This document shows positions 8,387 to 16,709 of a stretch of DNA of 37,040 nucleotides, one piece after another. Within the stretch, counting starts at the first letter, position 1; each line of letters opens with the position of its first letter. The notes under the pieces were generated by a model. That model saw only the letters and a list, made by a program, of their open reading frames with translations, was not told the origin of the DNA and did no database searches. The stretch is from positions 1 to 37,040 of the forward strand of contig JACCRF010000007.1 of assembly GCA_013813715.1 (NCBI GenBank), written 5' to 3'. Source of the stretch: Gemmatimonadaceae bacterium (GTDB lineage Bacteria > Gemmatimonadota > Gemmatimonadetes > Gemmatimonadales > Gemmatimonadaceae). A program made the translations under genes and the position numbers.

Positions 8387-9141
8387 TCCTCTTCGATGAT
8401 AAGCCGACGCTGTGGGAAGTTAATCAGCACGCCCATCCCCTGTTTCTGGTATACGGCCATACTGCCGAGGGCGGCAGCATTGGCCGGAGTCTCGTCGAGC
8501 ACCTGCCGCAAGTGTCCGACATTCCCGGCTCCGCCGCACGCAATGAGCGGAACTGAAACTGCTTCGGCCACCGTCCTGATCGTCGGAATGTCGTAGCCGC
8601 TCCACGTTCCGTCCCGATCGACGGAATAAAGCAGGAGTTCACCCACGCCGACGTCGTCGGCAAGAAACCGACAGTGCTCGAGCAGACTGCGCTGCGTCTT
8701 TGCCCCCGAAGCGGAATAAACCCGATTACCCCCGAACATTCCCGTCTTGTAGTCGACAGCTCCTACAACGCTGGTTGATCCGTATTGGTGCACCGCACTC
8801 CGAACGAACTCCGGGTCGGTCAGGCAGCGCGTATTCACGATCACCTTCTCGACGCCGATCTTGTAGAGGCGTGAACAGTCTTCAAGCGTTGCCACACCCC
8901 CTCCGTAGGAAAACGGCATGAAGCACTCCGAAGCGCACTCGCGAATGAGGTCAAAGCGCGGCGGCCGTTTTTGCCTGGACGCGTTGATGTCGAGCATGAC
9001 GAGCTCGTCAACCTCTTTCTCGTTGTAGATCTTGATCGCGTTGATCGGATCGCCGATGTACGAGGGATTCCTGAAACGCACAGTCTTCACGAGTGCCCGC
9101 CCGTCGAACAGAAGGCATGGCATTATTCGCTTCAGTACCAC
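8383..9141 (-). CDS. hisF2: HisF-like amidotransferase partner (HisF2/WbuZ family)
   Basis: This 252-residue TIM-barrel protein resembles the imidazole glycerol phosphate synthase cyclase subunit. It carries the marks of the acetamidino-modification branch: CLLFDGRALVKTVRFRNP at 9-26, YIGDPINAIKIYNEKEVDEL and MLDINASRQKRP. Canonical HisF has a catalytic Asp at position 11 (CLD). Here that position is Leu, while the Asp of the second site is kept (VVGAVDYKTG, D130). The protein therefore looks unable to run histidine synthesis and suited to channelling ammonia from HisH to WbpG. The start is GTG at 9141, three bases after the HisH stop. Confidence 0.9.
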   Translation of the reverse strand: MVLKRIMPCLLFDGRALVKTVRFRNPSYIGDPINAIKIYNEKEVDELVMLDINASRQKRPPRFDLIRECASECFMPFSYGGGVATLEDCSRLYKIGVEKVIVNTRCLTDPEFVRSAVHQYGSTSVVGAVDYKTGMFGGNRVYSASGAKTQRSLLEHCRFLADDVGVGELLLYSVDRDGTWSGYDIPTIRTVAEAVSVPLIACGGAGNVGHLRQVLDETPANAAALGSMAVYQKQGMGVLINFPQRRLIIEED

Positions 9142-9144
9142 GGA

Positions 9145-9756
9145 TCAGAGCCCGACGAATCCTTCGAGGAGTGCCATCCCGAAACGGTGGCTTTTCTCGG
9201 GGTGGAACTGGACCCCATAGACATTGTCGTGGTTCACGGCACAGGCGAACTCAAAACCGTACGTTGCGGTCCCGATCGTGTCCTGCGAATCGTCGCACGT
9301 CACATAGTACCCATGCACGAAATAGAAACGGCGCCGGGCGCCACCAGCAATCAGCGGGTTCTCGCGCGAGGGCCTGACGTAATTCCACCCCATATGCGGA
9401 ACCTTCAGACCAGCCTCGCCGGAAAACCGGAAGCGCCGTGTCTCCCCGTCAATCCAGCCCAGCCCGGGTCGCCTTCCTTCCTCGCTGGAACGGGTCATGA
9501 GCTGCATCCCAAGGCATATGCCCAACACCGGCACGCGACGTTCGAGGGCTGCTTCATTCAGAGCGTCGACCAACCCGAAGTCGGCGAGATTCTGCATGCC
9601 CCGGTCAAAAGCGCCAACGCCCGGCAGAATCACCTTCTCAGCGCGCCTCAACACGTCGGGGTCCCTTGTAAGCACGGGTGGCGGGCTGCCAATTCGCTTC
9701 AGCATGTTCGCCACGGACGCGACGTTGCCCATGTCGTAGTCCACTATCGCGATCAT
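9145..9756 (-). CDS. hisH: Glutamine amidotransferase HisH-type (HisH2)
   Basis: A class I glutamine amidotransferase of 203 residues, it hydrolyses glutamine to supply ammonia. The nucleophile Cys81 is in GICLGMQ (79-85), and the His-Glu pair is in GVQFHPEKSH (181-190, H185 and E187). The N-terminus IAIVDYDMGN and LPGVGAFDRGM (44-54) are HisH signatures. Its partners downstream are HisF2 and WbpG, with no histidine genes nearby. It therefore most likely serves the amidino-sugar pathway and is the second HisH of the genome. The ATG overlaps the acyltransferase stop (ATGA, 9753-9756). From its sequence alone it could pass for the histidine enzyme; context decides. Confidence 0.9.
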   Translation of the reverse strand: MIAIVDYDMGNVASVANMLKRIGSPPPVLTRDPDVLRRAEKVILPGVGAFDRGMQNLADFGLVDALNEAALERRVPVLGICLGMQLMTRSSEEGRRPGLGWIDGETRRFRFSGEAGLKVPHMGWNYVRPSRENPLIAGGARRRFYFVHGYYVTCDDSQDTIGTATYGFEFACAVNHDNVYGVQFHPEKSHRFGMALLEGFVGL

Positions 9757-10313
9757 GAACCCGTCCGCTGGCCGGCGCCGTTCCGTTCCCGTATCCGCAG
9801 GACCTTCGCCGGAACGCCTGCAACTACTGCAAAGTCGCGCACGTCGCCCGTCACAACCGCTCCCGCCCCTACCTGAACCCCTTTGCCAATGTGAACGCCG
9901 GGCAGGATCACCGAGCCCGTCCCGAGATCGCAGTCGTCATCGATGGTAACCGAAGCAAATGAAAGCTCACTCAAGAGGATTGGAACATCGGTGCCCTCCT
10001 CCCGATGGAACGACGAAAGGATTTTCACCCCCGGCCCGATACCGACGGTGCGGCCAATCGTGACGCCGCCCGCGCTATGGATGAAGCACTGCTGACCGAT
10101 CCAGGTGTTGTCCCCAATCACGAGGCTGTTTCTATAGTATCCCCTTAGAATCGTCTGGTGCCCGACGTAGACGTTCTCGCCGAGGCTGATGTTCTCGGGA
10201 TGGAACACCATCACCCCAGCCTCGAGCACGACGTTCGAGCCAATCGCGGCAAATGCGCTTCGGTCGACTTCGCCAGTGCCGGCAGACCTGTAAAGCGCGA
10301 CCGGTCTTGGCAC
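9753..10313 (-). CDS. Hexapeptide-repeat (left-handed beta-helix) acyltransferase
   Basis: The product (186 residues from the chosen GTG) is built of [LIV]-G-x4 hexapeptide turns: ISLGENVYVG, LVIGDNTWIG, VTIGRTVGIG, VTIDDDCDLG, VHIGKGVQVG. It ends with the usual GAGAVVTGDV and AGVPAKVLRIR. This is the sugar O- or N-acetyltransferase fold, active as a trimer with acetyl-CoA. The His in FIHSAGG or SFHREEG could be catalytic. The frame extends to 10409, but that extension overlaps the aminotransferase by about 95 bases. The GTG at 10313 starts right after the aminotransferase stop and fits the operon. Sitting next to an aminotransferase, it may acylate the newly made amino group. It does not closely resemble WbpD, and O-acetylation is equally possible. 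Confidence 0.8.
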   Translation of the reverse strand: MPRPVALYRSAGTGEVDRSAFAAIGSNVVLEAGVMVFHPENISLGENVYVGHQTILRGYYRNSLVIGDNTWIGQQCFIHSAGGVTIGRTVGIGPGVKILSSFHREEGTDVPILLSELSFASVTIDDDCDLGTGSVILPGVHIGKGVQVGAGAVVTGDVRDFAVVAGVPAKVLRIRERNGAGQRTGS

Positions 10314-10314
10314 G

Positions 10315-11445
10315 CTAACCGACCAGTCCGAGCACGACGTCAACTGCCGTGCATTGTTCTTCGGGCGTGATGCTCTCGTACAGTGGAAGGGCCAGTGCAG
10401 TGGCCGCAACCGCGTCGGTGACTGGAAAGTCGCCGGCCCTGTGGCCGTAGCGACCGCGAAAAAAAGTGGTGACCGGCATGTGAATGGTACCTAGTTGCGT
10501 TTCGACGTCTGCTGCCTTCGCGCCAGCGATGATTTCGCGCCGTCGCCCCGCCGCGCGTGCCGGCAGAAGCGCAACGTACGACTGGTAGACGTGGTCTGCA
10601 CCAGCAAGTGTGCGCGGCGGCTGCAGTGCGGTGCCCGCAAGCAGTCCGTCGTACACTGCTGCCGCGCGACGCCGCGCGCCAATGACTCGCTCGAGCTTCG
10701 CCATCTGGGTCAATCCGAGAGCTGCCTGAAACTCGGTGAGACGATAATTGTAACCAGGCATCACGAAGTCCGGCGGAGATGCGTCCGGATCCTGTCCGTG
10801 ATTGCGAAGGGCGCGAATACGGCGGGCCAGCGTGTCGTCGTTCGTCGTCACCATACCGCCTTCGCCCGTTGTAATCGCCTTTCGCGGATGAAAGCTGAAG
10901 CATGCCATGGTGCTCCAGCGTCCGGCCTGGCGACCATGCAGAGCGGCTCCCAGCGCGCACGCAGCATCCTCCACGATGGGAATGTCCCATCGCTCGCACA
11001 CGTCGCTCACTCCTCGCATGTCAGCCATCTGGCCGAAGGTGTGAACCGGAAGTACAGCCTTCACCCTTCGAGCCGATTCGGCGCTGGACATGAGCGCCTC
11101 CAGGGTCTTCTCCAGGTGACCGACGTCGATATTGAACGTTTCCGGATCGACATCGACGAACACGGGCCTGGCGCCGCAGAGCTCGATGACGTTGGCGGTC
11201 GAGATCCACGAATATGCGGTTACGACGCACACGTCTCCCGGCTTGACATCGAGCGCCAGCAACGCAAGGTGCAAGGCGCAGGTGCAGTTGCTGACTGCTA
11301 CCGCGTGCGGCACGCCGATCAATTTTGCGACCTCCCTTTCGAAGGCAGCAACACGTGGCCCTTGAACGAGATGGCCAGATGCAAGGGCTTCTCGCACGGC
11401 GAGGAGGTCGTCTTCCTCGATCGATGGCACGGCGAGCCGGATCAT
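10315..11445 (-). CDS. DegT/DnrJ/EryC1/StrS-family sugar aminotransferase
   Basis: A PLP-dependent enzyme of 376 residues, it transfers an amino group, usually from glutamate, to a keto group of a nucleotide sugar. [14 protein letters not shown] (23-36), a serine/threonine-rich phosphate loop in [10 protein letters not shown] (51-60), Asp160 in [10 protein letters not shown], and the Schiff-base Lys189 in [14 protein letters not shown] (185-198) are all present. The N-terminal APS/LVQG and C-terminal layouts are typical of the family. The ATG overlaps the stop of the upstream NAD-dependent enzyme (ATGA, 11442-11445). With that enzyme and the downstream acyltransferase it could make an acylamino sugar for WbpG to amidinate. 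The exact keto-sugar is unknown. Confidence 0.92.
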   Translation of the reverse strand: MIRLAVPSIEEDDLLAVREALASGHLVQGPRVAAFEREVAKLIGVPHAVAVSNCTCALHLALLALDVKPGDVCVVTAYSWISTANVIELCGARPVFVDVDPETFNIDVGHLEKTLEALMSSAESARRVKAVLPVHTFGQMADMRGVSDVCERWDIPIVEDAACALGAALHGRQAGRWSTMACFSFHPRKAITTGEGGMVTTNDDTLARRIRALRNHGQDPDASPPDFVMPGYNYRLTEFQAALGLTQMAKLERVIGARRRAAAVYDGLLAGTALQPPRTLAGADHVYQSYVALLPARAAGRRREIIAGAKAADVETQLGTIHMPVTTFFRGRYGHRAGDFPVTDAVAATALALPLYESITPEEQCTAVDVVLGLVG

Positions 11446-12419
11446 AACCGCGCTGTGAAAAATCCGGGTTGGCTCCGGAAATAATCGGCGGTGAGCCGAA
11501 TTCCTTCTTCGAGGTCGATCTTCGCCTTGAAACCCAGGACCTTGAGCGCCTTCTCGATGCTCGGAACCCGGATAGCGATGTCCGCCGATAGGGGCGGATC
11601 GAACACGATGTCAGCCTCCGACCTCGTGACACGCAGAACCGTTTCGGCGAGCCCGAGAATCGTGATGACAGCTCTGGCGTTCCCGATGTTGAAGCTCTCG
11701 CCGACAGCTGCCGGATCCTCGATGCAGCGCATGAGGCAGTCCACAAAGTCGTCGATGTAGCACCAGGCGCGGATCTGCGCGCCGTCGCCGTCGATGTGGA
11801 TGGTCTCATTGCGCAAAGCGCGCTTCACGAACGTCTGAATCGCACCTTCGCCCGTCTGGCCGGGTCCGTATACGTTGAACGGCCGGACGGTCACTACCGG
11901 CAGTCCGTATTGGGCGAAGTACGCGTGGGCCAAATGCTCACCAGCGAGCTTGCTCACGGCGTAGGTCCAGCGTGCTTCTCCCGCAGAGCCAGCTACCGTC
12001 GCGTCGGTTTCGGTCGACCGGAAAGCCATCGCCCCGAAGACTTCGGAGGTCGAGAAATCGACCACTCGGTCTCCCACACCGTGCGCGTGCGCCGCTTCGA
12101 GAACGTTAGCCGTTCCAATCATGTTCACCCGCATCGTACTTACCGGGCTCTTGATGACGGTATCGATGCCGGCGATTCCGGCCGCGTGGATGACGATGTC
12201 AGCAGCGTTCATCGCGTTCGAAAGCCGCTCCGAATCGAGAACGTCACCTTCGATGACCGTAAGGTTTGGATGCCGGAGCAAGTCTGGGAGGTCCTTGAGC
12301 GTACTCCGTGCCATGTTGTCGTACGCGACTATGATGTTCCGGTCGATCAGCTTGCCGATGATCGTCGAGCCAATGAAGCCCGCCCCGCCTGTCACGAAAA
12401 TGCGCCTGTTTTCAATCAA
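11442..12419 (-). CDS. NAD-dependent epimerase/dehydratase (extended SDR)
   Basis: A cytoplasmic sugar-nucleotide enzyme of 325 residues. The NAD-binding motif [10 protein letters not shown] (9-18) is followed by acidic D34 in VAYDNMAR, which favours NAD. The catalytic YAVSK (Y153, K157) and the upstream STSEVFG (123-129) are the usual SDR active-site elements. PFNVYGPGQ marks the extended UDP-sugar family. Possible activities are 4-epimerisation, 4,6-dehydration or decarboxylation, and the sequence alone does not decide. It starts with TTG at 12419, 12 bases after the wzt stop, and overlaps the aminotransferase gene by four bases. If it makes a keto-sugar, the next gene would aminate it. Confidence 0.88.
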   Translation of the reverse strand: MIENRRIFVTGGAGFIGSTIIGKLIDRNIIVAYDNMARSTLKDLPDLLRHPNLTVIEGDVLDSERLSNAMNAADIVIHAAGIAGIDTVIKSPVSTMRVNMIGTANVLEAAHAHGVGDRVVDFSTSEVFGAMAFRSTETDATVAGSAGEARWTYAVSKLAGEHLAHAYFAQYGLPVVTVRPFNVYGPGQTGEGAIQTFVKRALRNETIHIDGDGAQIRAWCYIDDFVDCLMRCIEDPAAVGESFNIGNARAVITILGLAETVLRVTRSEADIVFDPPLSADIAIRVPSIEKALKVLGFKAKIDLEEGIRLTADYFRSQPGFFTARL

Positions 12420-12431
12420 AGTCGGGTGTCG

Positions 12432-13760
12432 TTATCGTGGTGTGCCATTGTCTGACTCGGACGGAAGAACCGGAGCCGTCCATCGCTGGGCCGGACGAAG
12501 GTACCCGCGCACCGTCCACGGATAGTGGGCGGGGTCATCGCTCCCCGCGTTCAGAACCTCGAAGTCGAACGCACGCTCAACGAAGTCTACCGTGGTTCCG
12601 TCCATCCGATGAATGCCAGCGAGCAGTGAATAGCGCCCTGGGAACACGGTATCCTGGATTTCGAGCCGGATTTCATGCGGGCCATGTTTCATATCAATCG
12701 GAGGCGCGCCGCCGTCGCTCGAGAACGACTGCGTGATCTGACGGCCTTCCTGGTCGTTGATGCCCACCTCGATCATCGCCCGGGCGAGCGGCTCCGCGAC
12801 CTCCCATTGGACACGCACGTGGATCGGCTCTCCGGTGACTACTGCCTGCACCACGCTTCCCCCGCGATCGATAATCTGGACGCTTCTCAGCTCGGCCTCG
12901 CCCGTCGCGTACTGACGGGGAAGGTCACGGGGAATCGTACCGTTGAAAGCATCGCTCCCTGCTCCAATGTACTCGCCCACCGCCGCCTCCACGGTGCCCC
13001 AGCAACGAAGCCTTCCGCTTTCGAGGTATAGCCCCTTGCTGCACAAGGCCTTCACCGCGGCGATGTTGTGGCTGACGAAAAGGACCGTCCGCCCGTCGTG
13101 CCGTGAAACGTCTTTCATCTTTCCCAGACACTTTCGCTGAAACTCAAAATCGCCGACAGCCAGCACCTCGTCGACAACAAGAATCTCGGGCTCGAGGTGT
13201 GCCGCGACTGCGAAGGCCAGCCGCACGTACATGCCCGAGCTGTACCGCTTGACCGGCGTATCCAGAAATTTGTCGATCTCGGCGAAGGCAACGATCTCGT
13301 CGAACTTCGCCTTGATCTCCGATCTCGTCATTCCGAGAATCGAACCGTTGAGGAAGATGTTCTCCCGGCCGGTGAGCTCGGGATGAAACCCCGTGCCTAC
13401 CTCGAGCAGGCTTGCCACGCGGCCGCGAATACGCACACGCCCGGTCGTCGGCTCGGTGATTCGCGAGAGAATCTTCAGCAGCGTGGACTTGCCCGCACCG
13501 TTGCGTCCGACGATTCCAAGGACTTCACCGCGCGCGACCTCGAACGAAACATCCCTGAGGGCCCAGAATTCCTCGACTTCGTCTCCCTGAATTATCTGGC
13601 GTCCCCGCGCCATATCCGCCGTCTTACGCGCGAGATTCTTCGCTTGCCTGACGAGCGAATCCCGCAGGGAGCCGTAGCGCTCGGGGCCGGCCGATTCGTG
13701 GCCAACGAGATAGCTCTTGGAAAGGCCCTCGACCGTGATTACGGCGTCCTGAGCGGTCAT
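12432..13760 (-). CDS. wzt: ABC polysaccharide exporter ATP-binding subunit with C-terminal carbohydrate-binding domain
   Basis: The 442-residue protein has an ABC domain with Walker A GRNGAGKS (85-92), a signature region YSSGM (173-177), Walker B ILVVDEVL (193-200) and the switch His231 in VSHN. FWALRDVSFEVARGE and ASLLEVGTGFHPELTGREN are typical of Wzt/TagH exporters. From about residue 290 comes an extra beta-rich domain (VTGEPIHVRVQW, then DTVFPGRYSLLAGIHR) that matches the Wzt C-terminal domain. In studied O-antigen systems this domain recognises the modified non-reducing end of the chain before export. It pairs with wzm, 58 bases upstream. The methyltransferase at the end of the operon may provide such an end mark, which is inference. 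Confidence 0.93.
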   Translation of the reverse strand: MTAQDAVITVEGLSKSYLVGHESAGPERYGSLRDSLVRQAKNLARKTADMARGRQIIQGDEVEEFWALRDVSFEVARGEVLGIVGRNGAGKSTLLKILSRITEPTTGRVRIRGRVASLLEVGTGFHPELTGRENIFLNGSILGMTRSEIKAKFDEIVAFAEIDKFLDTPVKRYSSGMYVRLAFAVAAHLEPEILVVDEVLAVGDFEFQRKCLGKMKDVSRHDGRTVLFVSHNIAAVKALCSKGLYLESGRLRCWGTVEAAVGEYIGAGSDAFNGTIPRDLPRQYATGEAELRSVQIIDRGGSVVQAVVTGEPIHVRVQWEVAEPLARAMIEVGINDQEGRQITQSFSSDGGAPPIDMKHGPHEIRLEIQDTVFPGRYSLLAGIHRMDGTTVDFVERAFDFEVLNAGSDDPAHYPWTVRGYLRPAQRWTAPVLPSESDNGTPR

Positions 13761-13818
13761 CGGACGCGCACACCGGGCGAGTCATTTGCTGGGGCGATCG
13801 ACCGCAATCCTGGAAGGC

Positions 13819-14658
13819 TCAAATCAGGTCCGCGAACGTTTTCTCGACCTTCCTGAACTGGCGGATGCCCAGCCACAGAAAGAAGCCCACGCCGAAGAGG
13901 CTGAGCCCGAAGCCCGGCCAATAGATGTTGCTTTCGCCTCCCAGAATGCACCAGCGAAAACCGTCAATAACGCCTACCAGCGGATTTAGTGAATAGAGCA
14001 GACGCCAGGCATCAGGCACCACCTTCGAGCTGAAGCCCACCGGGGAAATGTAGAGTCCGAACTGAACAACGAATGGAACAACGTACCGGAAGTCGCGGTA
14101 CTTCACGTTCGCGGCCGTGATCCAGAGCGCGGGGCCGAGTGCTGCGAGGATCGCAACGATTACGAAGGCCGGCAGGAGCACTATCTGCCATCCCGGCAAG
14201 AATCTGTACCAAGCCATCATCGCGATGAGAATCGCGAAACTGATGAGAAAGTCGATGAACGCCACAACGATCGTCGCCGCCGGTACGATCAGGCGCGGGA
14301 AATAGACTTTGCTGATGAGATTGGCGTTGCTGATCAGACTCGCAGAGGCATCTCCGAGCGCCGTCGAAAAGAATGTCCAGGGAAGCATCCCCGAAAAGAC
14401 CATCAGGGCGTAAGGGGCGTTGCCTTCGGTTGGCAGCCGCGCGATCCGGCCGAAGATTACCGTGAAGACAATCATCGTAAGGAGGGGCCGGATGACGGCC
14501 CACACGACGCCGATGACCGTCTGCTTGTATCTCACCGAGACGTCGCGCCACGCAAGCACCTGGAAGAGCTCGCGGTAATGCCACAGGTCTCTCCAGTAGT
14601 TTCGCTCCGATCTACCAGCCTCCAGGATGATTTCCATGATCGGCATAAAGCTAGTCAC
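13819..14658 (-). CDS. wzm: ABC-2 type polysaccharide exporter permease
   Basis: This inner-membrane permease moves undecaprenyl-diphosphate-linked polysaccharide across the membrane together with Wzt. The 279 residues contain about six hydrophobic segments. The cytoplasmic N-terminal helix is followed by WRDVSVRYKQTVIGVVWAV, the standard ABC-2 polysaccharide exporter block. A later YRDFRYVVPFVVQFGLYISP, close to residues 190-210, is another family hallmark. The first start is GTG at 14658 with a GAGAG just upstream; in-frame ATGs at 14646 and 14637 are alternatives. It is the first gene of the long minus-strand operon and faces a divergent promoter region. The family call is secure. Confidence 0.93.
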   Translation of the reverse strand: MTSFMPIMEIILEAGRSERNYWRDLWHYRELFQVLAWRDVSVRYKQTVIGVVWAVIRPLLTMIVFTVIFGRIARLPTEGNAPYALMVFSGMLPWTFFSTALGDASASLISNANLISKVYFPRLIVPAATIVVAFIDFLISFAILIAMMAWYRFLPGWQIVLLPAFVIVAILAALGPALWITAANVKYRDFRYVVPFVVQFGLYISPVGFSSKVVPDAWRLLYSLNPLVGVIDGFRWCILGGESNIYWPGFGLSLFGVGFFLWLGIRQFRKVEKTFADLI

Positions 14659-14855
14659 GACTCTCGACAGCAGTGACAGGCTGAGAGGGAACGTAACCGG
14701 GGGGCGTGCTTCTCCCTGACCCTACTCGTTTATATTTGAGAGACTTACGGGCAACATCGCGGGCGCCGAGAATCCGGTCCCTTCCCTTGGCGGTCGTCCG
14801 CAATCGTGCGACGCCCCTCCCTCTCCAAAATTCGGAATTCTGCCCTCCTCAACGC
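14659..14855. promoter_or_regulatory. Divergent promoter region between wzm and the carbamoyltransferase
   Basis: These 197 bases separate the starts of two divergent polysaccharide transcription units, so both promoters and any shared control site should lie here. An AT-rich patch, TTTATATTTGA at 14729-14739, stands out and could supply a -10 element on either strand. I could not find a matching -35 hexamer at 16-18 bases, so no exact promoter is called. The sequence just before the carbamoyltransferase ATG is pyrimidine-rich and has no Shine-Dalgarno match. Confidence 0.4.
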
Positions 14856-16607
14856 ATGTATATCCTGGGCATCAACGCTTACCACGCCGACGGCTCAGCC
14901 GTCGTCATCCGCGACGGCGAGCTGCTGGTAGCGGTCGAGGAGGAGCGCTTCAGGCGAATCAAGCACTGGGCGGGTTTTCCAACCAAAGCCATCACCCGCT
15001 GCCTCGAGATTGCAGGCGTCACCGGCACCGACATCGCACACGTGGCGATTAGCAGGGATCCGAAGGCCAATCTTCTCCGCAAAGCTGCGTTCGCAGTATC
15101 CAACCGAATGAAGGTTGCCAATATCGTCAATCGGACTCGCAACCTGCGAAAGGTGAACCTCGTGCAGGAGCCCCTTGCAGCCGCGCTCGGCGTGTCGCGA
15201 AAGGACCTGCCGCCGGTGCACTTTGTCGAGCATCACCCCTCGCACCTCGCGAGCGCCTTCTTCGTCTCTCCATTCAACGACGCCGCGATCTGCGCTGTTG
15301 ACGGTTTCGGCGATTACGTCAGCACGTCGACCGCATTCGGCCGCGGTAACCAGATCGAGATGCTGTCGAGAGTCACCTATCCGCACTCGCTCGGCGTTTT
15401 TTACACAGCTGTTACCCAGCATCTGGGCTTTCCCAACTACGGCGACGAGTTCAAGGTCATGGGGCTGGCGCCGTATGGGTCGCCTGAGTTCACGACCGAG
15501 CTCCGAAAGCTCGTTACGCTCGAGGCGGATGGAAAGTTCTCACTCGCACGAAAGTATTTCCGCCATTGGGACGAGGGCATCGAGATGGAGTGGGAGGGCG
15601 GCTTGCCCACCATGGGTAGACTCTACACGCCGGAGCTCGAACGTCTTCTCGGGCCGGCGCGCGTTGCCGGCGAGCCGCTGACTCCACATTACGAAAATAT
15701 CGCGCGGTCACTTCAGGCAGTGTACGAGGAGTGTTTCTTCCACGTCCTGAATGGTCTCTGGGCGCGGTCGAAGAATCCGCGGCTGTGCCTGGCCGGCGGA
15801 TGCGCCATGAACAGCGTCGCCAACGGAAAAGTTCGCGACCAGACCCCCTTTCGCCATCTCTACATACAGCCGGCCGCAGGCGACAACGGCACTGCACTTG
15901 GCGCGGGCTACTACGTGTGGAACCAGATCCTGAAACAGCCGCGGGGGTTCGTGATGGATCACGGCTACTGGGGTACCGAGTATCCCTGCGCCGATGTTAC
16001 GGCGATCGTCGAGGCACAGAACGACCCTGGGTGGAGCTACACCTTGGAGCGTCACGACGGCGAGGAGGCCGTCTGCCGCGCCACCGCCCGCCTGATCTCC
16101 GAAGGGAACGTCGTCGGCTGGTATCAGGGCCGCATGGAATGGGGCGCCCGCGCACTGGGAAATCGGAGCATCCTGGCCGATGCCCGGCGGGCCGACATGC
16201 GAGAGCTGATCAACGCACGGATAAAGTTCCGCGAAAAGTTCCGTCCGTTCGCGCCGTCCATTCTCGAGGAGGCAATGGACGACTACTTCGTCGGCGCCAC
16301 TCCCGACCCGTTCATGCAGCAGGTGTACCCGGTGAGGCCGGACAAGCGGTCAGTGCTGCCAGCTATCACCCACGCCGACGGCAGCGGGCGACTTCAGACG
16401 GTCAACCAGCATACCAATCCGCGATACTACCGGCTCATCAAGGAATTCGAGTTGCTCACCGGCGTGCCGGTATTGCTCAATACGAGCTTCAACGAGAACG
16501 AGCCGATCGTGGACACCCCGGAGCAGGCACTGGATTGTTTCCTGCGTACGAGAATGGACGTAATAGTCGTAAATGACACGGTGATCCGGCGTCGTGCCGT
16601 CGTCTGA
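14856..16607 (+). CDS. O-carbamoyltransferase, NodU/CmcH family
   Basis: The protein transfers a carbamoyl group from carbamoyl phosphate to a hydroxyl through an adenylate intermediate. It has 583 residues from ATG 14856. The N-terminal Kae1/TsaD-like domain opens YILGINAYHADGSAVV and contains EEERFRRIKH, the metal-binding HHPSHLASAF, then VDGFGDYVST and LAGGCAMN. The C-terminal YrdC-like domain has GRMEWGARALGNRSILADAR and KFRPFAPSI, both diagnostic. The frame runs upstream to 14706, but the added 50 residues are arginine- and proline-rich with no family match, so the internal ATG is chosen. It is followed by wza- and wzc-like genes, suggesting that it decorates the exported glycan. A small-molecule substrate is less likely in this setting. 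Confidence 0.92.
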   Translation: MYILGINAYHADGSAVVIRDGELLVAVEEERFRRIKHWAGFPTKAITRCLEIAGVTGTDIAHVAISRDPKANLLRKAAFAVSNRMKVANIVNRTRNLRKVNLVQEPLAAALGVSRKDLPPVHFVEHHPSHLASAFFVSPFNDAAICAVDGFGDYVSTSTAFGRGNQIEMLSRVTYPHSLGVFYTAVTQHLGFPNYGDEFKVMGLAPYGSPEFTTELRKLVTLEADGKFSLARKYFRHWDEGIEMEWEGGLPTMGRLYTPELERLLGPARVAGEPLTPHYENIARSLQAVYEECFFHVLNGLWARSKNPRLCLAGGCAMNSVANGKVRDQTPFRHLYIQPAAGDNGTALGAGYYVWNQILKQPRGFVMDHGYWGTEYPCADVTAIVEAQNDPGWSYTLERHDGEEAVCRATARLISEGNVVGWYQGRMEWGARALGNRSILADARRADMRELINARIKFREKFRPFAPSILEEAMDDYFVGATPDPFMQQVYPVRPDKRSVLPAITHADGSGRLQTVNQHTNPRYYRLIKEFELLTGVPVLLNTSFNENEPIVDTPEQALDCFLRTRMDVIVVNDTVIRRRAVV

Positions 16608-16709
16608 CGTCACTGGTTTCTCCCTGTACTGGATGATAACTTGAGAATTCCTTTCCAGCGTGCCCGCTGCTTTGCGGAAGCGCGCCGGCCAAGCCCTGTT
16701 TCAGTGGAT

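Noticed and set aside
7448-8596. Plus-strand open frame of 382 codons opposite wbpG
   Set aside because: It shows no recognisable motif, spans the junction of two real genes on the other strand, and its sequence is typical of shadow frames.
9145-9756. HisH and HisF read as histidine biosynthesis genes
   Set aside because: No other his gene is near, WbpG follows directly, and the HisF-like protein lacks the catalytic Asp11.
10495-11484. Plus-strand open frame of 329 codons opposite the aminotransferase
   Set aside because: The aminotransferase carries intact PLP motifs and operon overlaps. The opposite frame is a compositional shadow.
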